64,000 nt of DNA from JAWLGJ01 sp041685145 (GCA_041685145.1 JAWLGJ010000001.1:62001-126000), one strand, 5' to 3'. Shown: positions 14,734 to 23,911, numbered from the stretch's first letter. The notes: generated by a model not told the origin, from the sequence alone. A program made the numbers and translations.

Positions 14734-15948
14734 TCAGGTCTTCAGCACCTTGGCGACGCGGTTGTCGCGCAGGCGATAGGCGTCGGGCATTCCGCGGCCC
14801 AGCAGGGGGCGCAGATACATGCGGAAGGCGTCGGTGACGTCGGTGCCCGAGTCGGCGATGAATTCGTCCGGCATCACCTTGGTCTTGCCGGCCACGTCCT
14901 CCAGGGCCGCCAGGCGGTAATCGACGGAATAGAAGCCGGTGCGCTCGATGATCACCGAACCGTCGCCGTCGTTCCACATGGCGAACTGCACCGCCTTCTC
15001 GCCCACCTCGCGGGCTTCGCGCTGGTCGACGTCGGAGACGCAGCCGACGAAAGAGCGCTGCAAATAGCCGAAGGTGTCGCCGCGCACGCGCTTGATCTTC
15101 AGCTTGTCCTTGATCTCCTGGCACAGCAGGTCGGCCAGCGCGCCGGTGCCGGAAAGCTGCACATTGCCGTGGGCGTCGCGCTCGACCTCCTTGGCGAGCT
15201 TGGTGACGATGGGCTCGCCGGTTTCGTCGTGAACGCCTTCCGAACAGGCGATGACGCAGCGGCCGTACTTGTCCATCGTCCGCTTCACGTCGGCCAGGAA
15301 CCCGTCGACCTTGAAGGTGCGTTCGGGCACATAGATCAGGTGGGGGCCGTCGTCGGGGAACTTCTTGCCCAGGGCCGAGGCGGCGGTCAGGAAACCGGCG
15401 TGCCGCCCCATCACCACCCCCAGATAGACGCCGGGCAGCGCCCAATTGTCGAGATTGGCGCCCATGAAGGACTGGGCCACGAAGCGCGCCGCCGACGGGA
15501 AGCCGGGGGTGTGGTCGTTGAGCACCAGATCGTTGTCGATGGTCTTGGGGATGTGGATGCAGCGCATGGCGTAGTCGGCCTTGCGGGCCTCCTCGTTGAC
15601 GATGCGCGCGGTGTCGGAGGAATCGTTGCCGCCGATGTAGAAGAAGTAGCGGATGCCGTGCGCCTTCAGAACCTTGAAGATCTCCTGGCAGTATTTGTAA
15701 TCCGGCTTGTCGCGCGTCGAGCCCAGGCCCGAGGACGGCGTCTCGGCGACCATCTCCAGGTTGTGGGTGGTTTCCTGGGTCAGGTCCAGGAACTCCTCGT
15801 CGATGATGCCGCGCACGCCGTGAAAGGCGCCGTAGACGCGCTCGACATTGCGGAACTTGCGCGATTCGAGCACCGCCCCGACCATCGACTGGTTGATGAC
15901 CGCCGTGGGGCCGCCACCCTGGGCGACGAGCACCTTGCCTTCCAGCAT
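14734..15948 (-). CDS. pfp: pyrophosphate-dependent 6-phosphofructokinase
   Basis: Glycolytic enzyme of 404 residues that phosphorylates fructose-6-phosphate. Two residues point to pyrophosphate as donor: the IGGNDS segment (106-110) replaces the ATP-type GGDGS, and Lys135 in PKTIDND replaces the Gly of ATP enzymes. The substrate motif MGRHAGF is at 180-186. With PPi the reaction is reversible and may run toward gluconeogenesis. The ATG at 15948 has GGAGGGAG just upstream; an ATG five codons earlier overlaps that ribosome-binding site and is less likely. Confidence 0.9.
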   Translation of the reverse strand: MLEGKVLVAQGGGPTAVINQSMVGAVLESRKFRNVERVYGAFHGVRGIIDEEFLDLTQETTHNLEMVAETPSSGLGSTRDKPDYKYCQEIFKVLKAHGIRYFFYIGGNDSSDTARIVNEEARKADYAMRCIHIPKTIDNDLVLNDHTPGFPSAARFVAQSFMGANLDNWALPGVYLGVVMGRHAGFLTAASALGKKFPDDGPHLIYVPERTFKVDGFLADVKRTMDKYGRCVIACSEGVHDETGEPIVTKLAKEVERDAHGNVQLSGTGALADLLCQEIKDKLKIKRVRGDTFGYLQRSFVGCVSDVDQREAREVGEKAVQFAMWNDGDGSVIIERTGFYSVDYRLAALEDVAGKTKVMPDEFIADSGTDVTDAFRMYLRPLLGRGMPDAYRLRDNRVAKVLKT

Positions 15949-16082
15949 TTCCACTCCCTCCATGCAATGACGGCACCTTGTGCCGGTGCGGGCGCCAAAT
16001 TTAGGCCAAAGCCCACCGGACGACCAGCGCGGCCTGCCGCTGTCCGCGCCACTCTTGGTTTATGTCCCCGCCGGCCATCCTT

Positions 16083-16100
16083 CCACCCCCGAAGGGGTGG
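16083..16100. repeat. inverted repeat with a UUCG loop
   Basis: CCACCCC (16083-16089) and GGGGTGG (16094-16100) around CGAA. On minus-strand RNA this is a 7-bp stem capped by a stable cUUCGg tetraloop. It has no U-run on either side, so it is not a standard terminator. It lies in the gap between the divergent pfp and response-regulator genes. Confidence 0.6.
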
Positions 16101-16216
16101 GAGCGGCTGACCCTTAGGTGTCGCCGCCCTGGCCCGAAGGGCGCGCCGGCCCTTTCGCCGGGCGGCGGCGGCTGGCATTATGCCCGCACGCGGAACGGAG
16201 GGGGGCCGCGAAGGGC

Positions 16217-16636
16217 ATGGACATTCTGCTGGTCGAGGACAACAGCGGCGACGCCCGGTTGGTGGCCGAGGCGCTGCGCGAAAGCGGCGCCGGCAGCCGC
16301 CTGCATGTGGTAGAGGACGGCGTGGAGGCGCTGCGATTCCTGCGGCGCCAAGGCGACTACGCCGGCGCCGTCCGGCCCGACCTGATCCTCCTGGACCTCA
16401 ACCTGCCACGCAAGGACGGACGCGAGGTGCTGGCCGAGGTGAAATCCGACCCGGCGCTCATGCGCATTCCGGTGGTGGTGTTCACCACCTCGACGGCCGC
16501 GCCCGACGTGCTGCGCTGTTACGAGCTGCGGGCCAACAGCTATGTTGCCAAGCCGATGGACCTGGACGGCTTCATGGGCGTGGTGCGGTCGCTGGAGCAT
16601 TACTGGCGCGACGTCGCCCGGCTGCCGCCGGCCTGA
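16217..16636 (+). CDS. single-domain response regulator (Rcp1-like)
   Basis: Receiver-only protein of 139 residues. The phospho-acceptor is Asp60 in LILLDLNLPRKDG, with the acidic pair in LLVEDN, Thr90 and Lys112 in VAKPMD. The LPRKDGREVLAEVKSD wording is typical of the Rcp1 class paired with phytochrome-like or other sensor kinases. No kinase is next to it. It ends 3 bp before the REC-PAS-GGDEF-EAL gene, so the two probably form one signalling operon. Confidence 0.93.
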   Translation: MDILLVEDNSGDARLVAEALRESGAGSRLHVVEDGVEALRFLRRQGDYAGAVRPDLILLDLNLPRKDGREVLAEVKSDPALMRIPVVVFTTSTAAPDVLRCYELRANSYVAKPMDLDGFMGVVRSLEHYWRDVARLPPA

Positions 16637-16639
16637 GCC

Positions 16640-19135
16640 ATGTCGGACGCCCCCATCACCATCCTGCTGGTCGAGGACAATCCCGGCGACGCGCGCCTGG
16701 TGGAGGTGCTGCTGGAGGAGGCGGCGGGGCCGGGCGCCTTCGTCTTCCGGCGCGAAGCGGCGCTGGAGCCGGCGGTGGCGCGGCTGGAGCGCGAGTGCTG
16801 CGATGTGGTGCTGCTCGACCTGTCGCTGCCGGATTCGCAGGGCCTGGCGACGGTGCGGCGGATGCGGGCGGCGGCGCCGCAACTGCCCATCGTGGTGCTG
16901 ACCGGCCTCGACGACGAATCGGTCGCCATCCAGGCGATGCAGCAGGGGGCGCAGGATTACCTCGTCAAGGGGAGCGGCGACGGCGAATTGATCCGCCGCG
17001 CCATCCGCTATTCCATCGAGCGCGTCCGCGCCGACCACACCCTGCGCGCCAGCGAGGCACGCTTTCGCGGCATTTTCGAGAATACCAGCCTTGGGGTGGT
17101 GCTCGTCGACCGCGAGGGGCGGTTGGCGGAAACCAACCCCGCCCTCCACGCGATGCTGGGCCGCGAGGACGGGGGCCTGCGCGGCGCCGGGCTCGCCGAC
17201 CTTGGCCACCCCAACGATCTTGCCCGAACCCGCGCCGGGCTGAACGCGCTGTTCGACGGCGCGCGCGAACGCCTGCGCCTGGAGACGCGATTCCTGGCAC
17301 CGGACGGCGAGGTGGTGTGGCTGCGCCTCGACGCCGCCCTCGCCCGCGGCCTGGCGCCGGCGCAGGCGTTGGTGGTGGGCGTGGTCGAGGACGTAACCGC
17401 GCGCAAGCGCATGGAAGACGAATTACGCATGGCCGCCCAGGTCTTCCACAACACCAGCGAAGGCATCTTCGTCGCCGACGCCGGCCAGCGCATCATCCAT
17501 GTCAACCCGGCCTTCGAGGCGCTGACCGGCTACAGCGGCGAGGAGGCGGCGGGCAAGCGGCTGGAATTCCTCGGCTCCGGGCGCCACGACGCCGCCTTCT
17601 ACGCCGCCATCCAGGACGCCCTCGACCGCGAGGGGCGCTGGCAGGGCGAGATCTGGAACCGCGGCAAGGGCGGCGAGACGCTGGTGGTCTGGCTGGACTA
17701 TTCGGCGGTGCGCGACGCCACCGGCGCCGTCGTCAACCATGTCGCCGTGTTCAACGACATCACCGCCCGCAAACAAACCGAGGAACGCTTGGCGCACCAG
17801 GTCAACCACGACCCGCTGACCGATCTGCCCAACCGCGTGCTGTTCGAGGAACGCCTCGACCGCGCCCTCACCCGCGCCGCGCGCAGCCACAAGCTGGTGG
17901 CGCTGATGTTCATCGACCTCGACGGCTTCAAGGCCATCAACGATGTCCACGGCCACCTGATGGGCGACAAACTGTTGCAGGCGGTGGCCGAACGCCTGCT
18001 GGACTGCACCCGCCAGGGCGACACCGTCGCCCGCATCGCCGGGGACGAGTTCACCGTCGTCCTGGAGGACGTCGACGAGGCCGGCGACGTCGCCGTGGTC
18101 GCCGACAAGATCCTGGCGCGGTTCCGCGAGCCGTTCCGCGTCGACGGCATCGAGTTGCCGGTGACCGCCAGTATCGGCATCGGCCTCTTCCCCACCGACG
18201 CCCGCGACGCCGCCACCCTGATCCGGCTGGCCGACGAGGCCATGTACGCCGCCAAGGGCGGCGGCCGCGACCGCTACCGCTTCCGCTCCGACGCCCTCAA
18301 CAGCCGCGCCGCCCAGCGCCTGACGCTGGAATCGGCGCTGGAGCGGGCCTTGAGCAATGACGAGTTTCGGCTGCACTACCAGCCCATCTTCGACCTGCGC
18401 ACCCGCCGGCTGGCGGGGGTGGAGGCGCTGCTGCGCTGGCAGCCGCCGGGGGGGCGGCTGCGCGACCCGCATGATTTCCTGCCCTATCTGGAACAGAGCG
18501 AGCAGATCATCGCCGTCGGCGAATGGGTGCTGCGCGAGGCCTGCGCCCAGGCCGCCGCCTGGCACCGCCAGGGCCGCTCCGACCTGGTGCTGGCCGTCAA
18601 CCTCTCGCCGCTGCAGCTTTACCGCGGCGACCTGGTCGCCGCCGTTACCGACACCCTGCGCGCAAGCGGGCTGCCGGCGGAACGGCTGGAACTGGAATTC
18701 CCCGAGGCGGCGGTGGCGGAGCCGTCGCTGCCCGGCGCGGCGGACGGCCTCGACCGCGCGGTGTTGCTGACGGCGCTGAAGTCCCTGGGGGTGCGCTTGG
18801 CGGTGGGCGGCTTCGGCACCGGCCATGCCTCGTTCGCGCGCCTGCGCCGGCTGCCGGTGGACCTGCTGAAGATCGACCCCAGCTTCGTGCGCGACCTTGG
18901 CGCCGACCCCGCCGACGAGGGCATCGTCGAGGCCATGATCGCCCTCGCCCATAGCCTGGACATGGGCGTCGCCGCCGTCGGCGTGGAGCGGCAGGACCAG
19001 CTTGACTGGCTGCGCCGCCACGCCTGCGACCTGGGGCAGGGGCACCTGTTCGCGCGCCCCGCCCCGCCCGAGAGCGTGGCAATCGACGCCGCCTCCCTCG
19101 ACGGCGTGGGCGCCGGGCCGCCCCCAGGCGCTTGA
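16640..19135 (+). CDS. REC-PAS-PAS-GGDEF-EAL cyclic-di-GMP protein with degenerate EAL domain
   Basis: Multidomain signalling protein of 831 residues. The receiver (about 7-125, Asp60) is followed by PAS domains (about 140-250 and 265-375), a GGDEF domain (about 385-550) and an EAL domain (about 565-820). The cyclase signature reads AGDEF (467-471), a variant that can be active. In the EAL domain Glu595 of EAL is kept, but the metal-binding DD of DDFGTG is GGFGTG (Gly723, Gly724), and the later AEGVE is AVGVE (Val780). Phosphodiesterase activity is therefore unlikely; the domain may bind c-di-GMP or control the cyclase. No transmembrane segment is seen. Confidence 0.93.
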   Translation: MSDAPITILLVEDNPGDARLVEVLLEEAAGPGAFVFRREAALEPAVARLERECCDVVLLDLSLPDSQGLATVRRMRAAAPQLPIVVLTGLDDESVAIQAMQQGAQDYLVKGSGDGELIRRAIRYSIERVRADHTLRASEARFRGIFENTSLGVVLVDREGRLAETNPALHAMLGREDGGLRGAGLADLGHPNDLARTRAGLNALFDGARERLRLETRFLAPDGEVVWLRLDAALARGLAPAQALVVGVVEDVTARKRMEDELRMAAQVFHNTSEGIFVADAGQRIIHVNPAFEALTGYSGEEAAGKRLEFLGSGRHDAAFYAAIQDALDREGRWQGEIWNRGKGGETLVVWLDYSAVRDATGAVVNHVAVFNDITARKQTEERLAHQVNHDPLTDLPNRVLFEERLDRALTRAARSHKLVALMFIDLDGFKAINDVHGHLMGDKLLQAVAERLLDCTRQGDTVARIAGDEFTVVLEDVDEAGDVAVVADKILARFREPFRVDGIELPVTASIGIGLFPTDARDAATLIRLADEAMYAAKGGGRDRYRFRSDALNSRAAQRLTLESALERALSNDEFRLHYQPIFDLRTRRLAGVEALLRWQPPGGRLRDPHDFLPYLEQSEQIIAVGEWVLREACAQAAAWHRQGRSDLVLAVNLSPLQLYRGDLVAAVTDTLRASGLPAERLELEFPEAAVAEPSLPGAADGLDRAVLLTALKSLGVRLAVGGFGTGHASFARLRRLPVDLLKIDPSFVRDLGADPADEGIVEAMIALAHSLDMGVAAVGVERQDQLDWLRRHACDLGQGHLFARPAPPESVAIDAASLDGVGAGPPPGA

Positions 19136-19161
19136 AAAGCGGTTTCGGGAGGGAGTAGGCT
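19132..19161 (+). promoter_or_regulatory. possible promoter of hemN
   Basis: TTGAAA at 19132-19137 and TAGGCT at 19156-19161, 18 bp apart, 30 bp before the hemN ATG and overlapping the upstream stop codon. No FNR-type palindrome (TTGAT-N4-ATCAA) is visible. Confidence 0.35.
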
Positions 19162-19190
19162 GTCGGCTCCCCAACCAGGGTGAGTGGCTG

Positions 19191-20540
19191 ATGCGCTCCG
19201 ATCTCGCGGCCAAATACGACCTGCGCGTGCCGCGCTACACCTCTTATCCCACGGCACCGCATTTCCACGCCGGCGTCAACGCCGAGACCTATGCCCGCTG
19301 GCTGGCCGAATTGCCGCCGCAGGCGCCGCTGTCGCTGTACCTGCACATCGCCTTCTGCGCGGAAATGTGCTGGTTCTGCGGCTGTCATACCAAGATCACG
19401 CGCCAATACGCGCCGGTGGCCGACTATATGGACGCCCTGTGGCGCGAGGTGGATCTGGTGGGCGAGGCGCTGCCGGCGCGCATGGCGGTGCGCCATGTGC
19501 ATTTCGGCGGCGGCAGCCCCACCATCCTCACCCCCGAGGACTTCGTCCGCACCATCGACCATCTGCGCGCGCGCTTCGCCGTCGCCGAGGATGCCGAGAT
19601 CGCGGTGGAGCTGGACCCGCGCACCGCCGACGAGGCCTATGTGAAGGCGATGGCCGGGGCCGGGGTGACGCGCGCCAGCATCGGCGTGCAGGACTTCAAC
19701 GAAACCGTCCAGAAGGCCATCAACCGCATCCAGCCCTACGAGGTGGTGGAGCGGGTGATCGCCTGGCTGCGCGCCCACGGCGTCAGCGGCATCAACATGG
19801 ACCTGATCTATGGCCTGCCGCACCAGACGGTCGCGGGCCTGATCGACACCATCGACCGCGCCGTGGCCTTCGAGCCCCACCGCATCTCGCTGTTCGGCTA
19901 CGCGCATGTGCCGTGGATGAAGAAGCACCAGCGCCTGATCCCCGAGGAGGCGCTGCCCGACATCGCCTTGCGCTGGCAGCAATACGAGGCCGCCCACGAC
20001 CGCCTCGTCGAGCAGGGCTATGTCGCCGTGGGGCTGGACCACTTCGCCCGCGCCGATGACGAAATGGCCCTGGCCCTGAACGACAAGCGGCTGCACCGCA
20101 ATTTTCAGGGCTACACCACCGACGAGGCGCCGGTGCTGCTGGGCTTCGGTGCCTCGGGCATCGGTTCGCTGCCCCAGGGCTATGTCGCCAACGAGACCGC
20201 CATCCACGCCTACAAGGACACCGTCCGCGACGGCCGTCTGGCGGTGGTGCGCGGCGTCACCCTCGCCGAGGACGACCGCCTGCGCCGCGCCGTCATCGAG
20301 CGCCTGATGTGCGATCTGGCCGTCGACCTGGACGCCGTCGCCGCGCGCTTCGGCGAATCGGGCGCCGTGTTCGAGCCCGACCTGGAGGCGCTGGAGCCGC
20401 TGGAGGAGGACGGCATCGTCATCCGCGACGGCCGCCGCATCCGCGTCACCGAGGACGGCCGGCCGCTGGTGCGGGCCGTCTGCGCCGCCTTCGACCGCTA
20501 TCTGGCCCGGGGCGAGGCCCGCCACTCCAAGGCGGTGTAA
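19191..20540 (+). CDS. hemN: oxygen-independent coproporphyrinogen III oxidase
   Basis: Radical-SAM enzyme of 449 residues that decarboxylates coproporphyrinogen III in heme or bacteriochlorophyll synthesis without oxygen. The 4Fe-4S cluster cysteines are in CAEMCWFCGC: Cys56, Cys60 and Cys63, with the extra Cys65 found in genuine HemN. FGGGSPTIL and the C-terminal HemN domain (from about 370) are also present, which separates it from HemW. The ATG at 19191 gives the standard MRSDLAAKYDLRVPRYTSYPT-type start. It suggests growth under low oxygen. It is convergent with the ELM1-like gene. Confidence 0.95.
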   Translation: MRSDLAAKYDLRVPRYTSYPTAPHFHAGVNAETYARWLAELPPQAPLSLYLHIAFCAEMCWFCGCHTKITRQYAPVADYMDALWREVDLVGEALPARMAVRHVHFGGGSPTILTPEDFVRTIDHLRARFAVAEDAEIAVELDPRTADEAYVKAMAGAGVTRASIGVQDFNETVQKAINRIQPYEVVERVIAWLRAHGVSGINMDLIYGLPHQTVAGLIDTIDRAVAFEPHRISLFGYAHVPWMKKHQRLIPEEALPDIALRWQQYEAAHDRLVEQGYVAVGLDHFARADDEMALALNDKRLHRNFQGYTTDEAPVLLGFGASGIGSLPQGYVANETAIHAYKDTVRDGRLAVVRGVTLAEDDRLRRAVIERLMCDLAVDLDAVAARFGESGAVFEPDLEALEPLEEDGIVIRDGRRIRVTEDGRPLVRAVCAAFDRYLARGEARHSKAV

Positions 20541-20561
20541 GACCGCCGGGGCGCCTGCCCC

Positions 20562-21536
20562 TCAGAGCAGCCCGCGTCGCCGAATCTCCTCGGCCACCGC
20601 CCCTGCCGTTCGCAGCGGCGGGTGCGTCCAGGATTGCAGCGGCCCCTCCTCCAAGGGCCGCGCCAGGCCCAGGGCGTAAAGTTCCTGGTGCAGGCGCGCG
20701 TGCTTGGCGCCGACGCCGCCGGGGGGCGCGAAGATGTGGACGGGGCTGGTGGTGGCGCAGGCCTCGCAGCACATCGACACCGAATCGCCGGTGACGACGA
20801 TGGCGTCGGCCAGCGCCAGAAAGCCGAGATAAGGGTTGGGCCCGCCCTGCCCCCAGCGGTGCACGAAGCTGGGTTCCGGCAGCGCCGCCAGCAGCGCCGC
20901 CTCGGGCGCCGCGCCGGTACGGCGGCTGGTGGTGGCCAGCAGGCTGCCGCCCGTCCCGGTCGCCAGCGCGGCGGTGCGGCGGCCGAGTTCGGCGGCCTGC
21001 TCGGACGTGAACGGCCGCCGCCGCGTCGCCCCACCGACGATAAGCGCCACCCACGGGCGCGGCAGATGCGCCAGCCGCGGCCGCCACTCCTCGGCGGCGG
21101 CCGCCAGCCGTTGCGGCGTAACATGGTTGGGGGCGCCGGTGACGCGCAGCAGGTTTGGACGCGCCGGCATCGGCCCGTCGTGGTTGGGCACGACGACGAG
21201 GTCGAAATCCGCCCGCCCCGGCCAGCCCGGATCCATGATCTGCACCGTGCGCACGCCGCGGCGGCGCAGCCAGCGCATGGCGGGGGCGGTGCGGCGCCCG
21301 GCGGCCACCGCCAGCCGTGGCCACGGCGGCGCCAGGGCGGCGCGCGATTCCCCCGTCATCCCCAGCAGCGAGGCGCCGCGCACGGCGTTGGGCAGGCGGG
21401 CCAGGCGGGTGTAGGCCAGCCGCCGCACCGCCAGCGGCGCCGCCAGCGCATCGGCGACGCCCCGGCACTGCGCGACATTGCCTGGCCGGTCGTCGGCCAG
21501 CACCCAGACCAGCGGGGTTGCGGCGTCCTGCTCCAT
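20562..21536 (-). CDS. mitochondrial fission ELM1 family protein
   Basis: Protein of 324 residues of the ELM1/DUF1022 family, found in plants and in many alphaproteobacteria. The start (VWVLADDRPGNVAQCRGVADAL), VVPNHDG, the ALIVGGATRRR segment and the ending with VTGDSVSMCCEA and HIFAPPGG match the family, whose fold resembles a glycosyltransferase. The bacterial function is not established; sugar transfer is a structural inference only. The ATG at 21536 is preceded by AGGAGAG. It is divergent from a small conserved gene. Confidence 0.85.
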   Translation of the reverse strand: MEQDAATPLVWVLADDRPGNVAQCRGVADALAAPLAVRRLAYTRLARLPNAVRGASLLGMTGESRAALAPPWPRLAVAAGRRTAPAMRWLRRRGVRTVQIMDPGWPGRADFDLVVVPNHDGPMPARPNLLRVTGAPNHVTPQRLAAAAEEWRPRLAHLPRPWVALIVGGATRRRPFTSEQAAELGRRTAALATGTGGSLLATTSRRTGAAPEAALLAALPEPSFVHRWGQGGPNPYLGFLALADAIVVTGDSVSMCCEACATTSPVHIFAPPGGVGAKHARLHQELYALGLARPLEEGPLQSWTHPPLRTAGAVAEEIRRRGLL

Positions 21537-21666
21537 GCTCTCCTGTCCCGTGCAAGTGGCGCCCCGGCGCCGTTGACGCCGGCGGTGGCGGGCCTCATGG
21601 TATCCGGGAAGTCCCCGCTGGGCGAGCAGCCAGCGACCCACCGACAGCACAACAGGAGGCGCAGCG

Positions 21667-21897
21667 ATGACCAGGCTGACCAGCGATCAGGTGGTGGACA
21701 TCGTCGGCCGGATCGACGACCTGCGGGTGGCCGCGATTATCGGCACCGGCGCCACGGCGGCGGAAGTGGTCGAGGGCAAGCGCTGGGCCGCCGGCTATCA
21801 GCGCACCATCGCCGATCACGAGAGCCTCAGACCCACCGTGGTTTCTCAGGTGATGGACATCCTGAACGCCGACGAGCCGGAGTGGGACGAGGGCTGA
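21667..21897 (+). CDS. small hypothetical protein (76 aa)
   Basis: Not recognised as a named family. It is an acidic, mostly helical protein beginning MTRLTSDQVVDIVGRIDD. The ATG has a strong AGGAGG 8 bp upstream, and the reading frame has normal codon bias, so it is probably real. Its last 52 bp overlap the convergent methyltransferase gene on the other strand. A possible regulatory or adaptor role is a guess from size only. Confidence 0.7.
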   Translation: MTRLTSDQVVDIVGRIDDLRVAAIIGTGATAAEVVEGKRWAAGYQRTIADHESLRPTVVSQVMDILNADEPEWDEG

Positions 21898-22439
21898 TCC
21901 GGCGGGCCGCCGCCGAGGCGGTAGACATAGATGTGCGGCGCGAGCCCGTCGCCCGAGTCATGCACCGCCGCGGGCGGCAGGCCGGGAATGTCGAAGCCGC
22001 TGCTGATGAGCACCGCCCCCGGGGCCATTTGCCGCTGCAACTGCGGCAGCAGCCGAGGCATGATTTCGTAGCACAGGAAGCAGACGGCGACGTCGGCCTC
22101 GGGCAGGCGCAGGCGGCGGAAGTCCGCCCGCCGCACAACCAGGTTGCGGCGGGGCAGCACCAGTTGCCGCAGCCGCATGAACAGCCACGGCACCGGCGAA
22201 ATCTCGAAGGCGATCACCTTGGCACGCGGATGGCGGCGGGCGAGGGCGAAGGCCAGGCGCCCGCAGCCCGCCCCCAGTTCGAGGATCACCCGCGCATCCG
22301 CCGGCACCACGCCGGCGATGGCGCGGGCGGAGGTGTAGGTGCTGGAGATCGGCGGCGCGCCGGTGCGCAGGCAGTAAACCGCGGTGACGGCGATGCCCGT
22401 CAGCACCGCGGCCAGCACCAGCAGTTCGAAGCCCAGCAC
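21846..22439 (-). CDS. membrane-anchored class I SAM-dependent methyltransferase
   Basis: Protein of 197 residues. An N-terminal hydrophobic helix (about 3-23) is followed by a Rossmann-type methyltransferase core: motif I ILELGAGCGRL (SAM-binding GAGCG at 56-60) and the acidic strand-2 end VIAFEISP. The C-terminal strands are short. The GTG at 22439 follows GGGGAGGCGGGC and gives the anchor helix at the very N-terminus. The substrate is unknown. It lies 80 bp after the SLC13 permease gene on the same strand, probably in one operon, and its 3' end overlaps the small convergent gene. Confidence 0.8.
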   Translation of the reverse strand: MLGFELLVLAAVLTGIAVTAVYCLRTGAPPISSTYTSARAIAGVVPADARVILELGAGCGRLAFALARRHPRAKVIAFEISPVPWLFMRLRQLVLPRRNLVVRRADFRRLRLPEADVAVCFLCYEIMPRLLPQLQRQMAPGAVLISSGFDIPGLPPAAVHDSGDGLAPHIYVYRLGGGPPDQPSSHSGSSAFRMSIT

Positions 22440-22519
22440 CGCCCGCCTCCCCGTTCCGGCACGCCGGAGTCCAGGCCAGCACGGACGCGGCCGGGATGCA
22501 ATGGAAATCGCGCCGGGCG

Positions 22520-23911
22520 CTAAATCCAGCCCAGCAGCTGCCACCACAGGTAGTCGAGCGGCAACAGCACCAACACTGTCGCCGCCGTCAGCGCCAGGGT
22601 CAGGCGGGTTGCCGGGCCCAGCCGCTCGCCGCCGATCTGCAGCGCCACCATCAGGGGCGGCGACTGATAGGGCAGCACCAGGGTCGAGAAGCCCAACACC
22701 TGCGTCATCAGCACCGTCTCCAGCGGCAGGCCGGCGGCGGCGGCCATCTCGTCGGCCAGCGGCGTCAACACCGCCGGCGTACCGACCACGGTGGTCAGCA
22801 TCCCGATGGCGATGGCCAGCCCGGACAAGGCGGTGAAATTGGTTGCCGGCGCCCCCGCCTGCAGCGGCAGCAGGTCCAGCACCGCCGCCGCCAGCACCTC
22901 GCCGAGGCCGGAATGGCTGACGACCGCCCCCAGCCCCATGATGCCGGCGACGTAGAACATGGGCGCGAAGTCGATGTCGCTGGCAAAGCTGCGGGCACCG
23001 ATGAGACCGACCCCCGGCAGCACCAGCAGCACCGCCGCCCCCAGGCCCACCCAGGCGGGGGAAATGCCGTGCAGGGCGTCGGTCACCCACAGGGCCAGCG
23101 CCGCCAGCAGCAGCAGCGCCAGGCGCCGCTCGCCGCCGCTCATCGGTCCCTGCGGGCGCGGCGTCGGCACCGCCCGCGGCCGGTCGGGGAACATCCACAG
23201 GATCAGCCCCACGCACAGCGCCGCCTTCAACAGCCCCAGCACCGGAAAGTGCAGCAGCAGGTATTCGCCGTACACCAGCGTCACCCCGTGCACCGCCTCG
23301 GCGGCGCCCATCAGCACCACATTGGGCACATTGGCCGGCAGCACCGCGAAGGTGGGCAGATGCGCCCCCAGGGCGGCCGCCAGCACCAATCCGGTGCGCC
23401 CCGGCGTGCCGGCGCGGAAGCCATAGGCCTCCGCCAGCGCCAGGGCCACCGGCATCAACAGCACCACCCGCCCCATCGACGACGGCATCAGGAACCCCAG
23501 CACGATGCCGACGACCATCATCCCCGCGATGATGCCGGCGTAACCACTGCCGAAGGCACCCGCCAGCCGCGCCGCCACCCGGCCGCCGAGGCCGGTGTTC
23601 TTGACCGCGACCCCGATCACCAGGCCGCCGAAGACCAGCCACAGCGCCGCGGAATGGAAGCCCGCAAAGACCACCGGCGCCGGGGCCACCTCCAGCAGCA
23701 TGGCGAGCACGAAGAAGATCAGCGCCGTCACATGCCCCGGCAGCGCCCCCGTCGCCCACAGCCCAATGGACAGCACCGCCAGAGCCAGGGCCTTGGCGGC
23801 GGCGGCGCCGAACGGCACCGGGAACAGCAGCAGCAGAACCGCCGCCGCGGCGGCGGTCCAGGCCAGGCCGGTGGCGGGGGCAACGCGGCGGAACGAAGCC
23901 GAATCAGTCAT
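22520..23911 (-). CDS. SLC13/DASS-family anion permease
   Basis: Inner-membrane symporter of 463 residues with about eleven or twelve hydrophobic helices. The halves each contain the family's re-entrant signatures (for example LGFLMPSSMGRVVLLMP and MLTTVVGTPAVLTPL) and the ILWMFP and LPYQSPPL segments. Relatives carry dicarboxylates, sulfate or other anions with sodium or protons; the substrate cannot be assigned. It lacks TrkA-C domains between the halves. It is divergent from the DsrE-like gene and upstream of the methyltransferase. Confidence 0.87.
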   Translation of the reverse strand: MTDSASFRRVAPATGLAWTAAAAAVLLLLFPVPFGAAAAKALALAVLSIGLWATGALPGHVTALIFFVLAMLLEVAPAPVVFAGFHSAALWLVFGGLVIGVAVKNTGLGGRVAARLAGAFGSGYAGIIAGMMVVGIVLGFLMPSSMGRVVLLMPVALALAEAYGFRAGTPGRTGLVLAAALGAHLPTFAVLPANVPNVVLMGAAEAVHGVTLVYGEYLLLHFPVLGLLKAALCVGLILWMFPDRPRAVPTPRPQGPMSGGERRLALLLLAALALWVTDALHGISPAWVGLGAAVLLVLPGVGLIGARSFASDIDFAPMFYVAGIMGLGAVVSHSGLGEVLAAAVLDLLPLQAGAPATNFTALSGLAIAIGMLTTVVGTPAVLTPLADEMAAAAGLPLETVLMTQVLGFSTLVLPYQSPPLMVALQIGGERLGPATRLTLALTAATVLVLLPLDYLWWQLLGWI

